Position numbers and translations under genes: made by a program. A DNA stretch of 15,508 nucleotides, taken from the NCBI GenBank assembly GCA_934615645.1, contig CAKTTR010000048.1, positions 1-15,508 on the forward strand. Direction: 5' to 3'. The notes under the pieces are model-generated. The model saw only the letters and a list, made by a program, of their open reading frames with translations. It was not told where the DNA came from and searched no databases. Of this stretch, positions 6,405 through 12,554 are shown one piece after another. Numbering within the stretch: the first letter of the stretch is position 1; every line of letters starts with the position of its first letter. The stretch is from an uncultured Oscillospiraceae bacterium (lineage in GTDB: Bacteria; Bacillota; Clostridia; Oscillospirales; Oscillospiraceae).

Positions 6405-6602
6405 ATGACAGGAACTGCGCAAAAGCAATGGGTCCTGTGCCCGGCATGCGGCGCCAAAACACGATTGCAGATCTTCCGGGAAACGGAGCTCAAAATGTTC
6501 CCCCTCTTCTGCCCAAAGTGCAGGCGCGAGTGCATCATCGACGTGAAGAATTTTATCATTGAAGCAAAATGGCTGGACCTCAAAACGCGGCGCGGCGCAT
6601 AG
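6405..6602 (+). CDS. Cysteine-rich KTR zinc-ribbon protein (second copy, divergent tail)
   Basis: The 65-residue product matches the KTR protein at 3613 over its core: WVLCPACGAKTRLQIFRETE, then FPLFCPKCRRECIIDVKNF. Both CxxC pairs and the KTR motif are intact, so a zinc-binding fold is expected. The C-terminus differs: instead of Pro-Asp-Ala-Lys-Thr-Gln it ends Leu-Asp-Leu-Lys-Thr-Arg-Arg-Gly-Ala, and no tail hairpin follows. Directly downstream is the remnant of a different gene, an acetyltransferase, so the 3' end was probably rearranged. The ATG at 6405 is preceded by AAAGGATGG (6389-6397). An earlier in-frame ATG at 6381 lacks a ribosome site. Confidence 0.88.
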   Translation: MTGTAQKQWVLCPACGAKTRLQIFRETELKMFPLFCPKCRRECIIDVKNFIIEAKWLDLKTRRGA

Positions 6603-6616
6603 AACGGCCCCATACC

Positions 6617-6808
6617 GTGGTTGCAAAGGATGCAGCGCCCTATACCATCGGCGGCGTCCCTGCCAAGCTGATCCGCAAGCGGTTTGACGACGCAGCCATC
6701 GAAAAGCTGCCGGCCCTCCGCTGGTGGGACTGGCCGGAAGAAGCCATCCGCCGCAATCTCCCTGCCATGCAAGCGGGCGATATCGCAGCGCTGGAGCGCG
6801 GCAGATAG
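6617..6808 (+). pseudogene. 3' remnant of a CatB/Vat-type hexapeptide acetyltransferase
   Basis: In the frame from 6617 the translation reads VVAKDAAPYTIGGVPAKLIRKRFDD, then RWWDWPEEAIRRN and a normal stop. This is the C-terminal end of the left-handed beta-helix xenobiotic acetyltransferase family (CatB chloramphenicol and Vat streptogramin A enzymes), which end VVTKDV.PY.IVGGNPAK.IRKRF...I..L....WW.WP. The hexapeptide-repeat body and active site are absent, replaced upstream by the KTR gene. One residue also seems missing in the YTI-GG segment. It therefore cannot encode a working enzyme. Confidence 0.85.
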
Positions 6809-6829
6809 AGAAATTTCTAAACTACAGGG

Positions 6830-6858
6830 TAGACAGATTTGTCCTTTTATAGTATAAT
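6830..6858 (+). promoter_or_regulatory. Promoter of the hydrolase-rsgA operon
   Basis: TAGACA (6830-6835) and a perfect TATAAT (6853-6858) are separated by 17 bases. The start would be near 6865, about 38 bases before the TTG start codon at 6903. Confidence 0.75.
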
Positions 6859-6902
6859 CGTTATATATCGTGCATTATATAATGCCGCAAAGGAGAAGTG
6901 AA

Positions 6903-7835
6903 TTGAGCATAAATAAAGAAAGCGATTTATTGGAGATCATTTTGACGATCGCGGAGCGGGGATATGCGCAGGCGTATCGTTTTTTGTTGGACGCCTATGA
7001 AAAGGAGCCGGAGCAGTATGGGCCGCAGACGCTGTATTTTCTCGCCTGCCTGGCTGGCGGCGCGGAACAGCCGGAGGCGGCGCTGGGGTGGCTGCAAAAA
7101 GCGGTCGTGGAGCACGGCTGGTGGTATCGTCCGGAGGTCCTGGAGGATGAGGATCTGGCGGCGCTGCAACACGATGCGGCGTTTGTTTCGCTGAAATCGG
7201 TTTCCGACGCACGCTACGCAGCTGCGGTCTCGCAGGCGCAGGCGGTCTTTTCCTGGGAACGGAAAACGGCGGAGACGCTGCTTCTGGCTGTGCATGGCAA
7301 TACGCAAAATGGCCAGACGGCGCGGGCGGACTGGCAGGCAGCCCTGGAAGGCGCAGACGACTGGCAGATCGAGACGGTCCAGAGCGCTGAGCCGGATGGG
7401 TATGGCACGTATCGCTGGAGCTATGACGGGGTCTCCTATGTGCCGGTGGCAAATGCAATGGAGAAAATGCAAGACGTGGGCTATCAAAATATCGTCTGCG
7501 GGGGATTTTCCGCCGGGTGCGACATGCTTCTGCGGGCGATCGCGTTTACACCGGCGCGCTGTGATGTGCTGCTCTTGCAAAGCCCGTGGATCCCTGTCCT
7601 GCAGGCGCATACGAACGCAGTGGTCCAGGCGATTCGAGAGAAGAAGATCGCGCTGAAAATTTTCTGCGGCGATGAGGACGCGGACTGCCTTCCCCTGGCA
7701 AAGCGACTTTACGCCGCTGCAAGGCGGGAATGCCCGCAGGTGCAGCTTACGCTCCAGAAAAACACCCGGCATCAGTTTCCCGCGGCGGGGTATCGCGTAG
7801 CGGATTTAGAACAAAGGGAGATCATGCATGAATGA
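6903..7835 (+). CDS. TPR-like plus alpha/beta-hydrolase protein (TTG start)
   Basis: From the TTG at 6903, with AAGGAG at 6890-6895, the product is 310 residues; an earlier in-frame ATG (6882) has no ribosome site. The first 115 residues are helical and TPR-like (TLYFLACLAGGAEQPEAALG, then a DEDLAALQHDAAF segment typical of the end of TPR arrays). From about residue 125 an alpha/beta-hydrolase pattern appears. It comprises LLLAVHGN at 126-133, a GFSAG nucleophile elbow with Ser203, a GDEDAD acid loop at 256-261 and His290 in TRHQFP. The enzyme is probably a serine esterase or peptidase; the substrate is unknown. It overlaps rsgA by 8 bases. Confidence 0.82.
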   Translation: MSINKESDLLEIILTIAERGYAQAYRFLLDAYEKEPEQYGPQTLYFLACLAGGAEQPEAALGWLQKAVVEHGWWYRPEVLEDEDLAALQHDAAFVSLKSVSDARYAAAVSQAQAVFSWERKTAETLLLAVHGNTQNGQTARADWQAALEGADDWQIETVQSAEPDGYGTYRWSYDGVSYVPVANAMEKMQDVGYQNIVCGGFSAGCDMLLRAIAFTPARCDVLLLQSPWIPVLQAHTNAVVQAIREKKIALKIFCGDEDADCLPLAKRLYAAARRECPQVQLTLQKNTRHQFPAAGYRVADLEQREIMHE

Positions 7836-8823
7836 ACTGCGCGCAAGAGTGATCTTGCAGGAAAAGGGAAGCTACGAGATCAGCAATGGAACGGACGTAA
7901 AACCGGCGTCTGTCTCCGGAAAATACCGCTATGCAGTGCGCACCGTTTCCGACTATCCGGCTGTGGGCGACTATGTCCTCGCTGCATGGCCGGAGGGGGA
8001 TGGCCCAGCGGTCATCCGGCGCCTTTTCCCGCGAAAGAGCTGCTTTCTCCGAAGGGCCGCCGGTACGGGGAAGCAGGAGCAGGTCGTTGCCGCGAATATC
8101 GACACGGTGCTGATCTGCATGTCGCTGAACCAGAATTTTAATCTGCGGCGGCTGGAGCGCTATCTTGCCGTCACGTATGACAGCGGGGCCGCGCCGGTCG
8201 TCGTGCTGACCAAGGCGGATCTATGCCCGGATGTGGCGGGCAAGGTAGCGGCGGTGCAAAATGCGGCCCCTGGTGTGGATGTCCTGGCGGTCGCGTCGCT
8301 GCGCGGGGAGTATGATGCGGTGATGCCCTACCTTCTTCCCGGCAGAACGATCGCCTTTTTGGGCTCCTCTGGCGTCGGAAAATCTACGCTCATCAATCAG
8401 CTGACCGGGGGCGGCGCTCTGGCCACTGGCCCGACCGGGAGCGGCGATAAGGGGCGGCACACCACCACGAATCGGGCGCTGCTCCCCCTTCCGAACGGCG
8501 CGTTTTTAATCGACACGCCCGGTATGCGGGAGCTTGGCATGTGGGACAGCGGCGATGGCATTGATGCGGCGTTTCAGGAAATCGAAGCGCTGGCTTGCCG
8601 GTGCAGATTTTCAAACTGCACCCACACAACGGAGCCCGGCTGCGCCATTCAAAGGGCTCTGGCCGATGGGACGCTGGACGCCGCCCGCTGGGATTCCTTC
8701 CGAAAGCTGCGCGCCGAAAACGATCTTGCGGCAGGGGGCAGCCGGTATCTGGAAGCCAAGCGGGAAAAATTCAAGACGATCGCGAAGATCAACAAGGCGA
8801 GTAAAAAATACAGACGCGGATAG
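7828..8823 (+). CDS. rsgA: Ribosome small-subunit-dependent GTPase A
   Basis: The 331-residue protein has all parts of the circularly permuted GTPase RsgA/YloQ: an N-terminal OB-fold region, then G4 LTKAD, G1 GSSGVGKST, a GRHTTT segment and G3 DTPGMRELG. A C-terminal zinc knuckle is present with cysteines and histidine in CRCRFSNCTHTTEPGC. RsgA binds the 30S subunit and hydrolyses GTP during late small-subunit maturation. The ATG at 7828 lies within the last codons of the hydrolase gene, with AAAGGGAG (7813-7820) as ribosome site, so the genes are coupled. The length is slightly above the roughly 290-300 usual for Firmicute YloQ; it might be a second, accessory paralogue, which this window cannot show. 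Confidence 0.95.
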   Translation: MNELRARVILQEKGSYEISNGTDVKPASVSGKYRYAVRTVSDYPAVGDYVLAAWPEGDGPAVIRRLFPRKSCFLRRAAGTGKQEQVVAANIDTVLICMSLNQNFNLRRLERYLAVTYDSGAAPVVVLTKADLCPDVAGKVAAVQNAAPGVDVLAVASLRGEYDAVMPYLLPGRTIAFLGSSGVGKSTLINQLTGGGALATGPTGSGDKGRHTTTNRALLPLPNGAFLIDTPGMRELGMWDSGDGIDAAFQEIEALACRCRFSNCTHTTEPGCAIQRALADGTLDAARWDSFRKLRAENDLAAGGSRYLEAKREKFKTIAKINKASKKYRRG

Positions 8824-8864
8824 CGGCAAGCGGTGGCGCGGCAGAAAATTTTTTCATGGCCCCC

Positions 8865-8893
8865 TTGACAAGTAACCGGTCGGTAACTATAAT
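8865..8893 (+). promoter_or_regulatory. Consensus promoter of the third tetR gene
   Basis: TTGACA (8865-8870) and TATAAT (8888-8893) are both perfect and 17 bases apart. The preceding GGCCCCC recalls the other two tetR promoters. The spacer is filled by the left arm of the long inverted repeat, so occupancy by repressor would exclude RNA polymerase. Confidence 0.92.
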
Positions 8894-8915
8894 AGAGTTA
8901 CCGACCGGTTACTTG
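8869..8915. promoter_or_regulatory. Operator of the third TetR: 20-bp perfect inverted repeat
   Basis: CAAGTAACCGGTCGGTAACT (8869-8888) and its exact reverse complement (8896-8915) flank the 7-base centre ATAATAG, which holds most of the -10 box. Each arm is itself an imperfect dyad around ACCGGT, matching 12 of 16 positions in GTTACCGACCGGTTAC, so the region could hold two TetR dimers, one on the spacer and one on the transcript start. It ends 17 bases before the ATG. Confidence 0.9.
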
Positions 8916-8932
8916 ACGAGAGGAGGCGCGCT

Positions 8933-9571
8933 ATGGCTGGCGATACACGGGAACGGATCCTGGAGACGGCGCTGGCGCTCTTTGCGCAGCGTGGCTATCT
9001 TGGGACCTCTATGAATGACATTGCCCGGCAATTGGGGATCACGAAGGCCGCGCTGTATAAGCACTATGCAAGCAAACAGGAGATCCTGGACAGGATCGTG
9101 GAACGGATGAACGAACTAGACGAAGAGCGCGCCAAGGCGTACGAAATGCCGGAGACGGAGCCGGACGGATTGGCGACGGATTACCTGCGCGTTCCGGCGG
9201 AAAAGATCCGCGCCTACAGCGCGGCCCAGTTTTATCATTGGACGAAGGAGCCGTTTCCGGCAAATTTCCGCAAGATGCTGACGCTGGAGCAGTATCGTGC
9301 CCCGGCGCTGGCGCAGCTCTACCAGAAGTACCTTGCGACCGGGCCGCTTACCTATATGGCGGCGATCTTCCGGCGTGTGGCGGGGTCTGATGCGGCCGCC
9401 ATGCAGCTGGCGCTGGAATTCTATGGGCCAATGTACCTGCTCTACAGCGTCTATGACGGCGCGGCGGAAAAGGACACAGTCGCGCCCCTGCTGGATGCGC
9501 ACATTGACCAGTTTATCGCCAAGGTCGAGACCAGTTACAAAGGGGCAGGCATGGGCGCGCAAACCCCGTGA
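8933..9571 (+). CDS. TetR/AcrR family transcriptional regulator (third)
   Basis: The 212-residue protein has a textbook TetR N-terminus: RERILETALALFAQRGYLGT, then MNDIARQLGITKAALYKHYASKQEILD, with the recognition helix ending in YKHY. The rest is a helical effector domain resembling that of the first TetR, with an LEQYR.P.LA.LY.KY segment comparable to LAQFRSHELAALYSKRY there. The two are therefore probable paralogues. The ATG at 8933 follows GAGGAGG (8919-8925). The long inverted repeat directly upstream predicts autorepression, and the flavodoxin operon is the expected target. A KTR-tail hairpin begins 22 bases after its stop. Confidence 0.95.
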   Translation: MAGDTRERILETALALFAQRGYLGTSMNDIARQLGITKAALYKHYASKQEILDRIVERMNELDEERAKAYEMPETEPDGLATDYLRVPAEKIRAYSAAQFYHWTKEPFPANFRKMLTLEQYRAPALAQLYQKYLATGPLTYMAAIFRRVAGSDAAAMQLALEFYGPMYLLYSVYDGAAEKDTVAPLLDAHIDQFIAKVETSYKGAGMGAQTP

Positions 9572-9592
9572 AAATTTGATAGGAACGAAAAA

Positions 9593-9652
9593 AGCCAGAC
9601 GCAAAGACGCAGTGCAGATCGAAATGCCGATCAAGCACTGCGTCTCGCGTTT
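9593..9652 (+). repeat. KTR-tail hairpin element, copy 3 (gene body absent)
   Basis: CCAGACGCAAAGACGCAG (9595-9612) is identical to the end of the intact KTR gene. In that frame it reads Lys-Pro-Asp-Ala-Lys-Thr-Gln-Cys, but no KTR body precedes it; the TetR stop is only 21 bases upstream. AGACGCAGTGC (9605-9615) pairs perfectly with GCACTGCGTCT (9635-9645). An inner stem GATCG/CGATC closes loop AAATGC, and CGCGTTTT follows. Relative to copy 1 an A-T pair in the basal stem has become T-A. It sits between tetR and flavodoxin, where it could terminate or attenuate transcription. Confidence 0.8.
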
Positions 9653-9678
9653 TGAAAGCGATTGGAAGAGGTGTTTTT

Positions 9679-10203
9679 ATGCAAGCGATCGTTTATACCA
9701 CCAACACCGGCAGCACGGCGCGCTACGCAGCGCTGCTGGCCCAAAAGACCGGGCTCCCGGCGTATGCGAGCGCCGAAGCCAAGAAGGCGGTCCCGGCGGG
9801 AGCAGAGGTCCTTTGCCTCGGCTGGATCATGGCGGGGACTGTCAAGGGCTATGCCGCTGCAGCGCGGCGCTATCAGGTGCGCGCCGTCTGCGGCGTCGGC
9901 ATGGGGCAGACGGGAACGCAGGAAGAAAGCGTGCGCAAAAAGTCGGCAGTCCCCGCGAATATCCCGGTATTCACCCTGCAGGGGAATTTTGATGTGCAGA
10001 AGCTGCATGGGCTCTACCGCCCGATGATGGCGCTTATGGCCAAAATGGCAGGCAAGAGCCTGGCAGAAAAGAAGAACCGCACGCCGGAGGAGGACGATAT
10101 GCTGGCGCTGCTGCGCTCCGGCGGTACGCGGGTCCAGAAGGAGCACGTAAGCGCTGTCCTGACATGGTACCGCGCAGCAATTAGAGGAGGAATGGAAGGA
10201 TGA
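9679..10203 (+). CDS. Flavodoxin-domain protein
   Basis: The 174-residue product starts IVYTTNTGSTARYAALLA. The TTNTGST loop at residues 7-13 is the phosphate-binding loop of flavodoxins, so FMN binding is expected. The following segments alternate strand and helix as in the flavodoxin fold (VLCLGWIMAGTV, CGVGMG, VFTLQGNFD), and the C-terminus is helical and basic. It probably carries electrons or reduces a flavin-linked substrate in the cytoplasm. The ATG at 9679 has GAAGAGG (9665-9671) in front; a longer in-frame start at 9652 falls inside the KTR-tail element and was rejected. Its TGA overlaps the next ATG (ATGA). Confidence 0.9.
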   Translation: MQAIVYTTNTGSTARYAALLAQKTGLPAYASAEAKKAVPAGAEVLCLGWIMAGTVKGYAAAARRYQVRAVCGVGMGQTGTQEESVRKKSAVPANIPVFTLQGNFDVQKLHGLYRPMMALMAKMAGKSLAEKKNRTPEEDDMLALLRSGGTRVQKEHVSAVLTWYRAAIRGGMEG

Positions 10204-10610
10204 AGCTTTATTTTGGAAATACCGTGGTGACGGTCACGACCCTTGCGCTAGTGGCGCTGCTTGTTTTTATCGGCGCTTGCATTGCAAATCGCGCCACGAT
10301 CACCCATTGGGGCCGCAGAAGCGCGGTTTTGTTGGGATTTGGCCTCGCTGTCTGCTGCCTTGCGGCGGCACGGGATGGGCTGGACAAGACGATCCAGCAC
10401 GCCATTGACGGCAGCTGCGCGCCGGGGCTCTTCCCGCTTCTCAGCGTGCCGACGGTCGTTGGCTGCATCGGCGCGGCGCTGATCGTGGTGGCGGCCATCG
10501 CTACACCGATCGCAAAAACGCAGCGGGTCCGCGCGAGTTGGTTCTATCTCATGTCCGGCGGCGTTGTGCTGAAGATCGTGACGATGGAGCTCGCCAGGGT
10601 CATCCGATAG
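10200..10610 (+). CDS. Small four-helix membrane protein
   Basis: The 136-residue product has hydrophobic segments at about 9-29, 40-57, 77-103 and 113-128. I do not recognise the family. The ATG at 10200 overlaps the flavodoxin stop by four bases and is preceded by AGAGGAGGAAT (10182-10192), a strong ribosome site. Coupling to flavodoxin suggests a membrane partner, but nothing in the sequence, such as haem-ligand histidines or CxxC, proves an electron-transfer role. Confidence 0.82.
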   Translation: MKLYFGNTVVTVTTLALVALLVFIGACIANRATITHWGRRSAVLLGFGLAVCCLAAARDGLDKTIQHAIDGSCAPGLFPLLSVPTVVGCIGAALIVVAAIATPIAKTQRVRASWFYLMSGGVVLKIVTMELARVIR

Positions 10611-10630
10611 GGAAGAACGGGGGCGCTTTT

Positions 10631-11097
10631 ATGCCGCAGATGAATAAGGGCGAAAATTTATTTTTGGGGAATCGCGCATCTGGCCCGATGGGTGCGTGCA
10701 GTTCCCACCGCAGGCGGTCAGCGAGTATGAGATCGCATCGGAGGGCAGGGTCTATCTGTTTACCGGCAGCAAGCGTACCGGCGGTTTCTGTGTGACGCGG
10801 CGGGGCCTGCTCCTGCCCTCAAAGCTGGGGCACATTCTGACGGAGAACCCGGCCCTCTTGCAGTTTACGGCCCCGCCGGGGCGGTTCCTGCCCTACAAAG
10901 GGTGGGCGTACTGCTGGGCTGCGATCTCAGAGGCAGGCGCGCTCCGGCTGACGAAAGAAATGCTGACAGTTTTGCAGCTGGAGCCGGGGATGCGCCTTCT
11001 GGCCATCCGCAGCAGCGACATTGCCTTTACGATGGGCGCAAAGGGACCGCTTCTGGAAAAGGCAGCCCGTTTTCAGGGCGAGATCCCGCTATTTTAA
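10631..11097 (+). pseudogene. AbrB-like duplicated-domain protein, frameshifted near residue 17
   Basis: From ATG 10631 the frame reads a short sequence ending ENLFLGNRAS (10652-10681) and then becomes nonsense. One frame over, from about 10681, it continues WPDGCVQFPPQAVSEYEIAS and stays open to TAA 11095-11097. A one-base deletion near 10679-10681 would join both parts into one protein of about 155 residues. The body has two similar halves, each with a pattern like D-G-x-(x)-P-x-x-(x)-L-x-x-(x)-G-x-(x)-L, recalling AbrB/MazE-type swapped-hairpin domains; the second ends LLAIRSSDIAFTMGAKGPLLEKA. If translation starts at the GTG at 10696, a shortened product of about 133 residues remains possible. 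Frameshift or sequencing error cannot be told apart here. Confidence 0.68.
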
Positions 11098-11114
11098 GAA
11101 GGAGGGGACTGACA

Positions 11115-11816
11115 ACGAATCTTACTGTCATTTATGCGACGGGCCGGAAGGCCAAGTCCTGCACGTACAACCTGGCGCAGCAGCTGATCGACGCGCTTTT
11201 GGGCGATGGCAAGCTTTTTGAATTCCAGCTGCCCAGGGATATGCCCCATATCTGCGTGGGGTGCTACGCCTGCATCCAGGGGCGGGAGGAAATGTGCGGC
11301 GGCGCTGCTGCGCTTGCCCCGATCCTGGATGCGATGGCGCAGTCCGATTTGATCGTTTTCTGCACGCCGACCTATGTCTACCATACCCCGGGGCAGATGA
11401 AAACGCTGCTGGATCATTTTGCCTACCGCTGGATGGTCCACCGCCCGGAGCTGTCGTTTTTAAAAAAGCAAGCCGTGATCCTCAATACCGCCGGTGGCGG
11501 CGGGATGCGGTCGACCGTCCGGGAGATCAAGGATAGCACCGACTACTGGGGCATCGCCCGGACCCATGTCCTCTCCCAGAAGGTATGGGACTACGACTGG
11601 CAAAGCCTGCCGGCGTCGTTTCGCAGCGCGGCGGAGCGCAAGCTGCAGCGGATCGTGCGGCGCGTCCGGCGTCATGCCGCGCATTTGACGCCCTCTTGCA
11701 AGGTGAGGGGCCTGTTTGCACTCTACCGGCTTTTGCATCGGAAGCAGAAACTGGCCGAGGTGGACGACGCCTATTGGAAAGAAAAAGGATATACCACGGG
11801 AAAACCGTGGCAATAG
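11115..11816 (+). CDS. Flavodoxin-fold FMN reductase-like protein, non-ATG start
   Basis: The roughly 233-residue product begins NLTVIYATGRKAKSCTYNLA, the flavin-phosphate strand-loop of NADPH-dependent FMN reductases and flavodoxin-like proteins. Next comes CVGCYACIQG, a CxxC pair typical of this group, and then IVFCTPTYVYHTPGQMKTLLD, the conserved flavodoxin-family core. The C-terminus is basic and helical. It probably reduces FMN or a quinone-like substrate. The start is uncertain. AAGGAGGGG (11099-11107) is a strong ribosome site, but the codon at the right distance, 11115, is ACG rather than ATG, and an in-frame CTG at 11109 is very close to it. No in-frame ATG, GTG or TTG fits. Confidence 0.8.
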   Translation, partial: TNLTVIYATGRKAKSCTYNLAQQLIDALLGDGKLFEFQLPRDMPHICVGCYACIQGREEMCGGAAALAPILDAMAQSDLIVFCTPTYVYHTPGQMKTLLDHFAYRWMVHRPELSFLKKQAVILNTAGGGGMRSTVREIKDSTDYWGIARTHVLSQKVWDYDWQSLPASFRSAAERKLQRIVRRVRRHAAHLTPSCKVRGLFALYRLLHRKQKLAEVDDAYWKEKGYTTGKPWQ

Positions 11817-11831
11817 AAAGGAGCACGCGAT

Positions 11832-12422
11832 ATGAGCATCATTCCCTATGTCATCGAACAGACCAGCCGGGGCGAACGGAGCTACGATATTTTCTCCCGG
11901 CTTTTGTCTGATCGGATCGTCTTCCTCGGGGAGGAAGTGACGGACGCTTCGGCCAGCGCGGTTGTGGCGCAGCTGCTGTTTCTGGAAGCGCAGGACCCGG
12001 CGCGGGATATTCAGCTTTACATCAACAGCCCCGGCGGCTCCATCACGGCCGGGTTTGCGATCTACGACACGATGCAGTATGTCAAATGTGATGTCTCGAC
12101 CATCTGTATCGGCCTTGCGGCAAGCTTCGGCGCGTTCCTGCTGGCAGGCGGCGCAAGGGGGAAGCGGTTTGCGCTCCCCAACGCAGAGATCATGATCCAC
12201 CAGCCGCTGATCGGCGGGGACGGCATCCACGGCCCCTGTACGGATGTGCAGATCATCTCCGAACAAATGCAAAAAACCAAACAGCGGCTCAACCGCCTCC
12301 TCGCCGCGCACACCGGGCACACCGCAGCCCAGATCGCCGCCGCCACAGAGCGCGACAACTTCCTGTCCGCCCAAGAGGCCCTGGCCTATGGCCTGATCGA
12401 CAAGATCTTGGAAAAAAGATAA
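11832..12422 (+). CDS. ClpP-family ATP-dependent protease proteolytic subunit
   Basis: The 196-residue protein is a full-length ClpP: IPYVIEQTSRGERSYDIFSR, YINSPGGSITAGFAIYDTM, GLAASFGAFLLAGG, MIHQPL and TERDNFLSAQEALAYGLID. The catalytic triad is present as Ser98, His123 and Asp175. Two features differ from housekeeping ClpP: the residue after the serine is Phe instead of Met, and the strand after His123 carries a longer stretch GGDGIHGPCTD in place of the shorter GG-Q-G-A-x-D. It should form a barrel that degrades proteins delivered by an AAA+ unfoldase. Its place in a flavin-linked operon and these changes suggest an accessory paralogue. The ATG at 11832 has AAAGGAG (11817-11823). Confidence 0.93.
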   Translation: MSIIPYVIEQTSRGERSYDIFSRLLSDRIVFLGEEVTDASASAVVAQLLFLEAQDPARDIQLYINSPGGSITAGFAIYDTMQYVKCDVSTICIGLAASFGAFLLAGGARGKRFALPNAEIMIHQPLIGGDGIHGPCTDVQIISEQMQKTKQRLNRLLAAHTGHTAAQIAAATERDNFLSAQEALAYGLIDKILEKR

Positions 12423-12489
12423 AAGACAACCGTCCCGCGCATGGTACCGCCCTTGCCATCCAATTAAACCGCCGCCGCGCTGCATACGC
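12423..12489. other. Gap between clpP and the sortase promoter
   Basis: No gene, clear terminator hairpin or T-run is visible here. Transcription from the clpP operon might read into the sortase gene. Confidence 0.4.
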
Positions 12490-12518
12490 TTGCAAAATTG
12501 ACCAGGGCGTGGTACGAT
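12490..12518 (+). promoter_or_regulatory. Promoter of the sortase gene
   Basis: TTGCAA (12490-12495) and TACGAT (12513-12518) are separated by 17 bases and precede the sortase ATG by 36 bases. The promoter of the SLH protein on the other strand also has TTGCAA as its -35 box with a 17-base spacer. Confidence 0.6.
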
Positions 12519-12554
12519 GGCAGTAACGAACCAGCAGAAAAAGGGGGCGTATGG

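Noticed and set aside
6927..7772. 281-codon minus-strand frame opposite the hydrolase gene
   Set aside because: Arg/His/Gln-rich translation without motifs, antisense to a gene with RBS, promoter and recognisable domains.
11460..12485. 341-codon open frame on the minus strand across clpP
   Set aside because: It is antisense to a clear ClpP with intact triad, has no ribosome site and a composition typical of the complement of a GC-rich gene.
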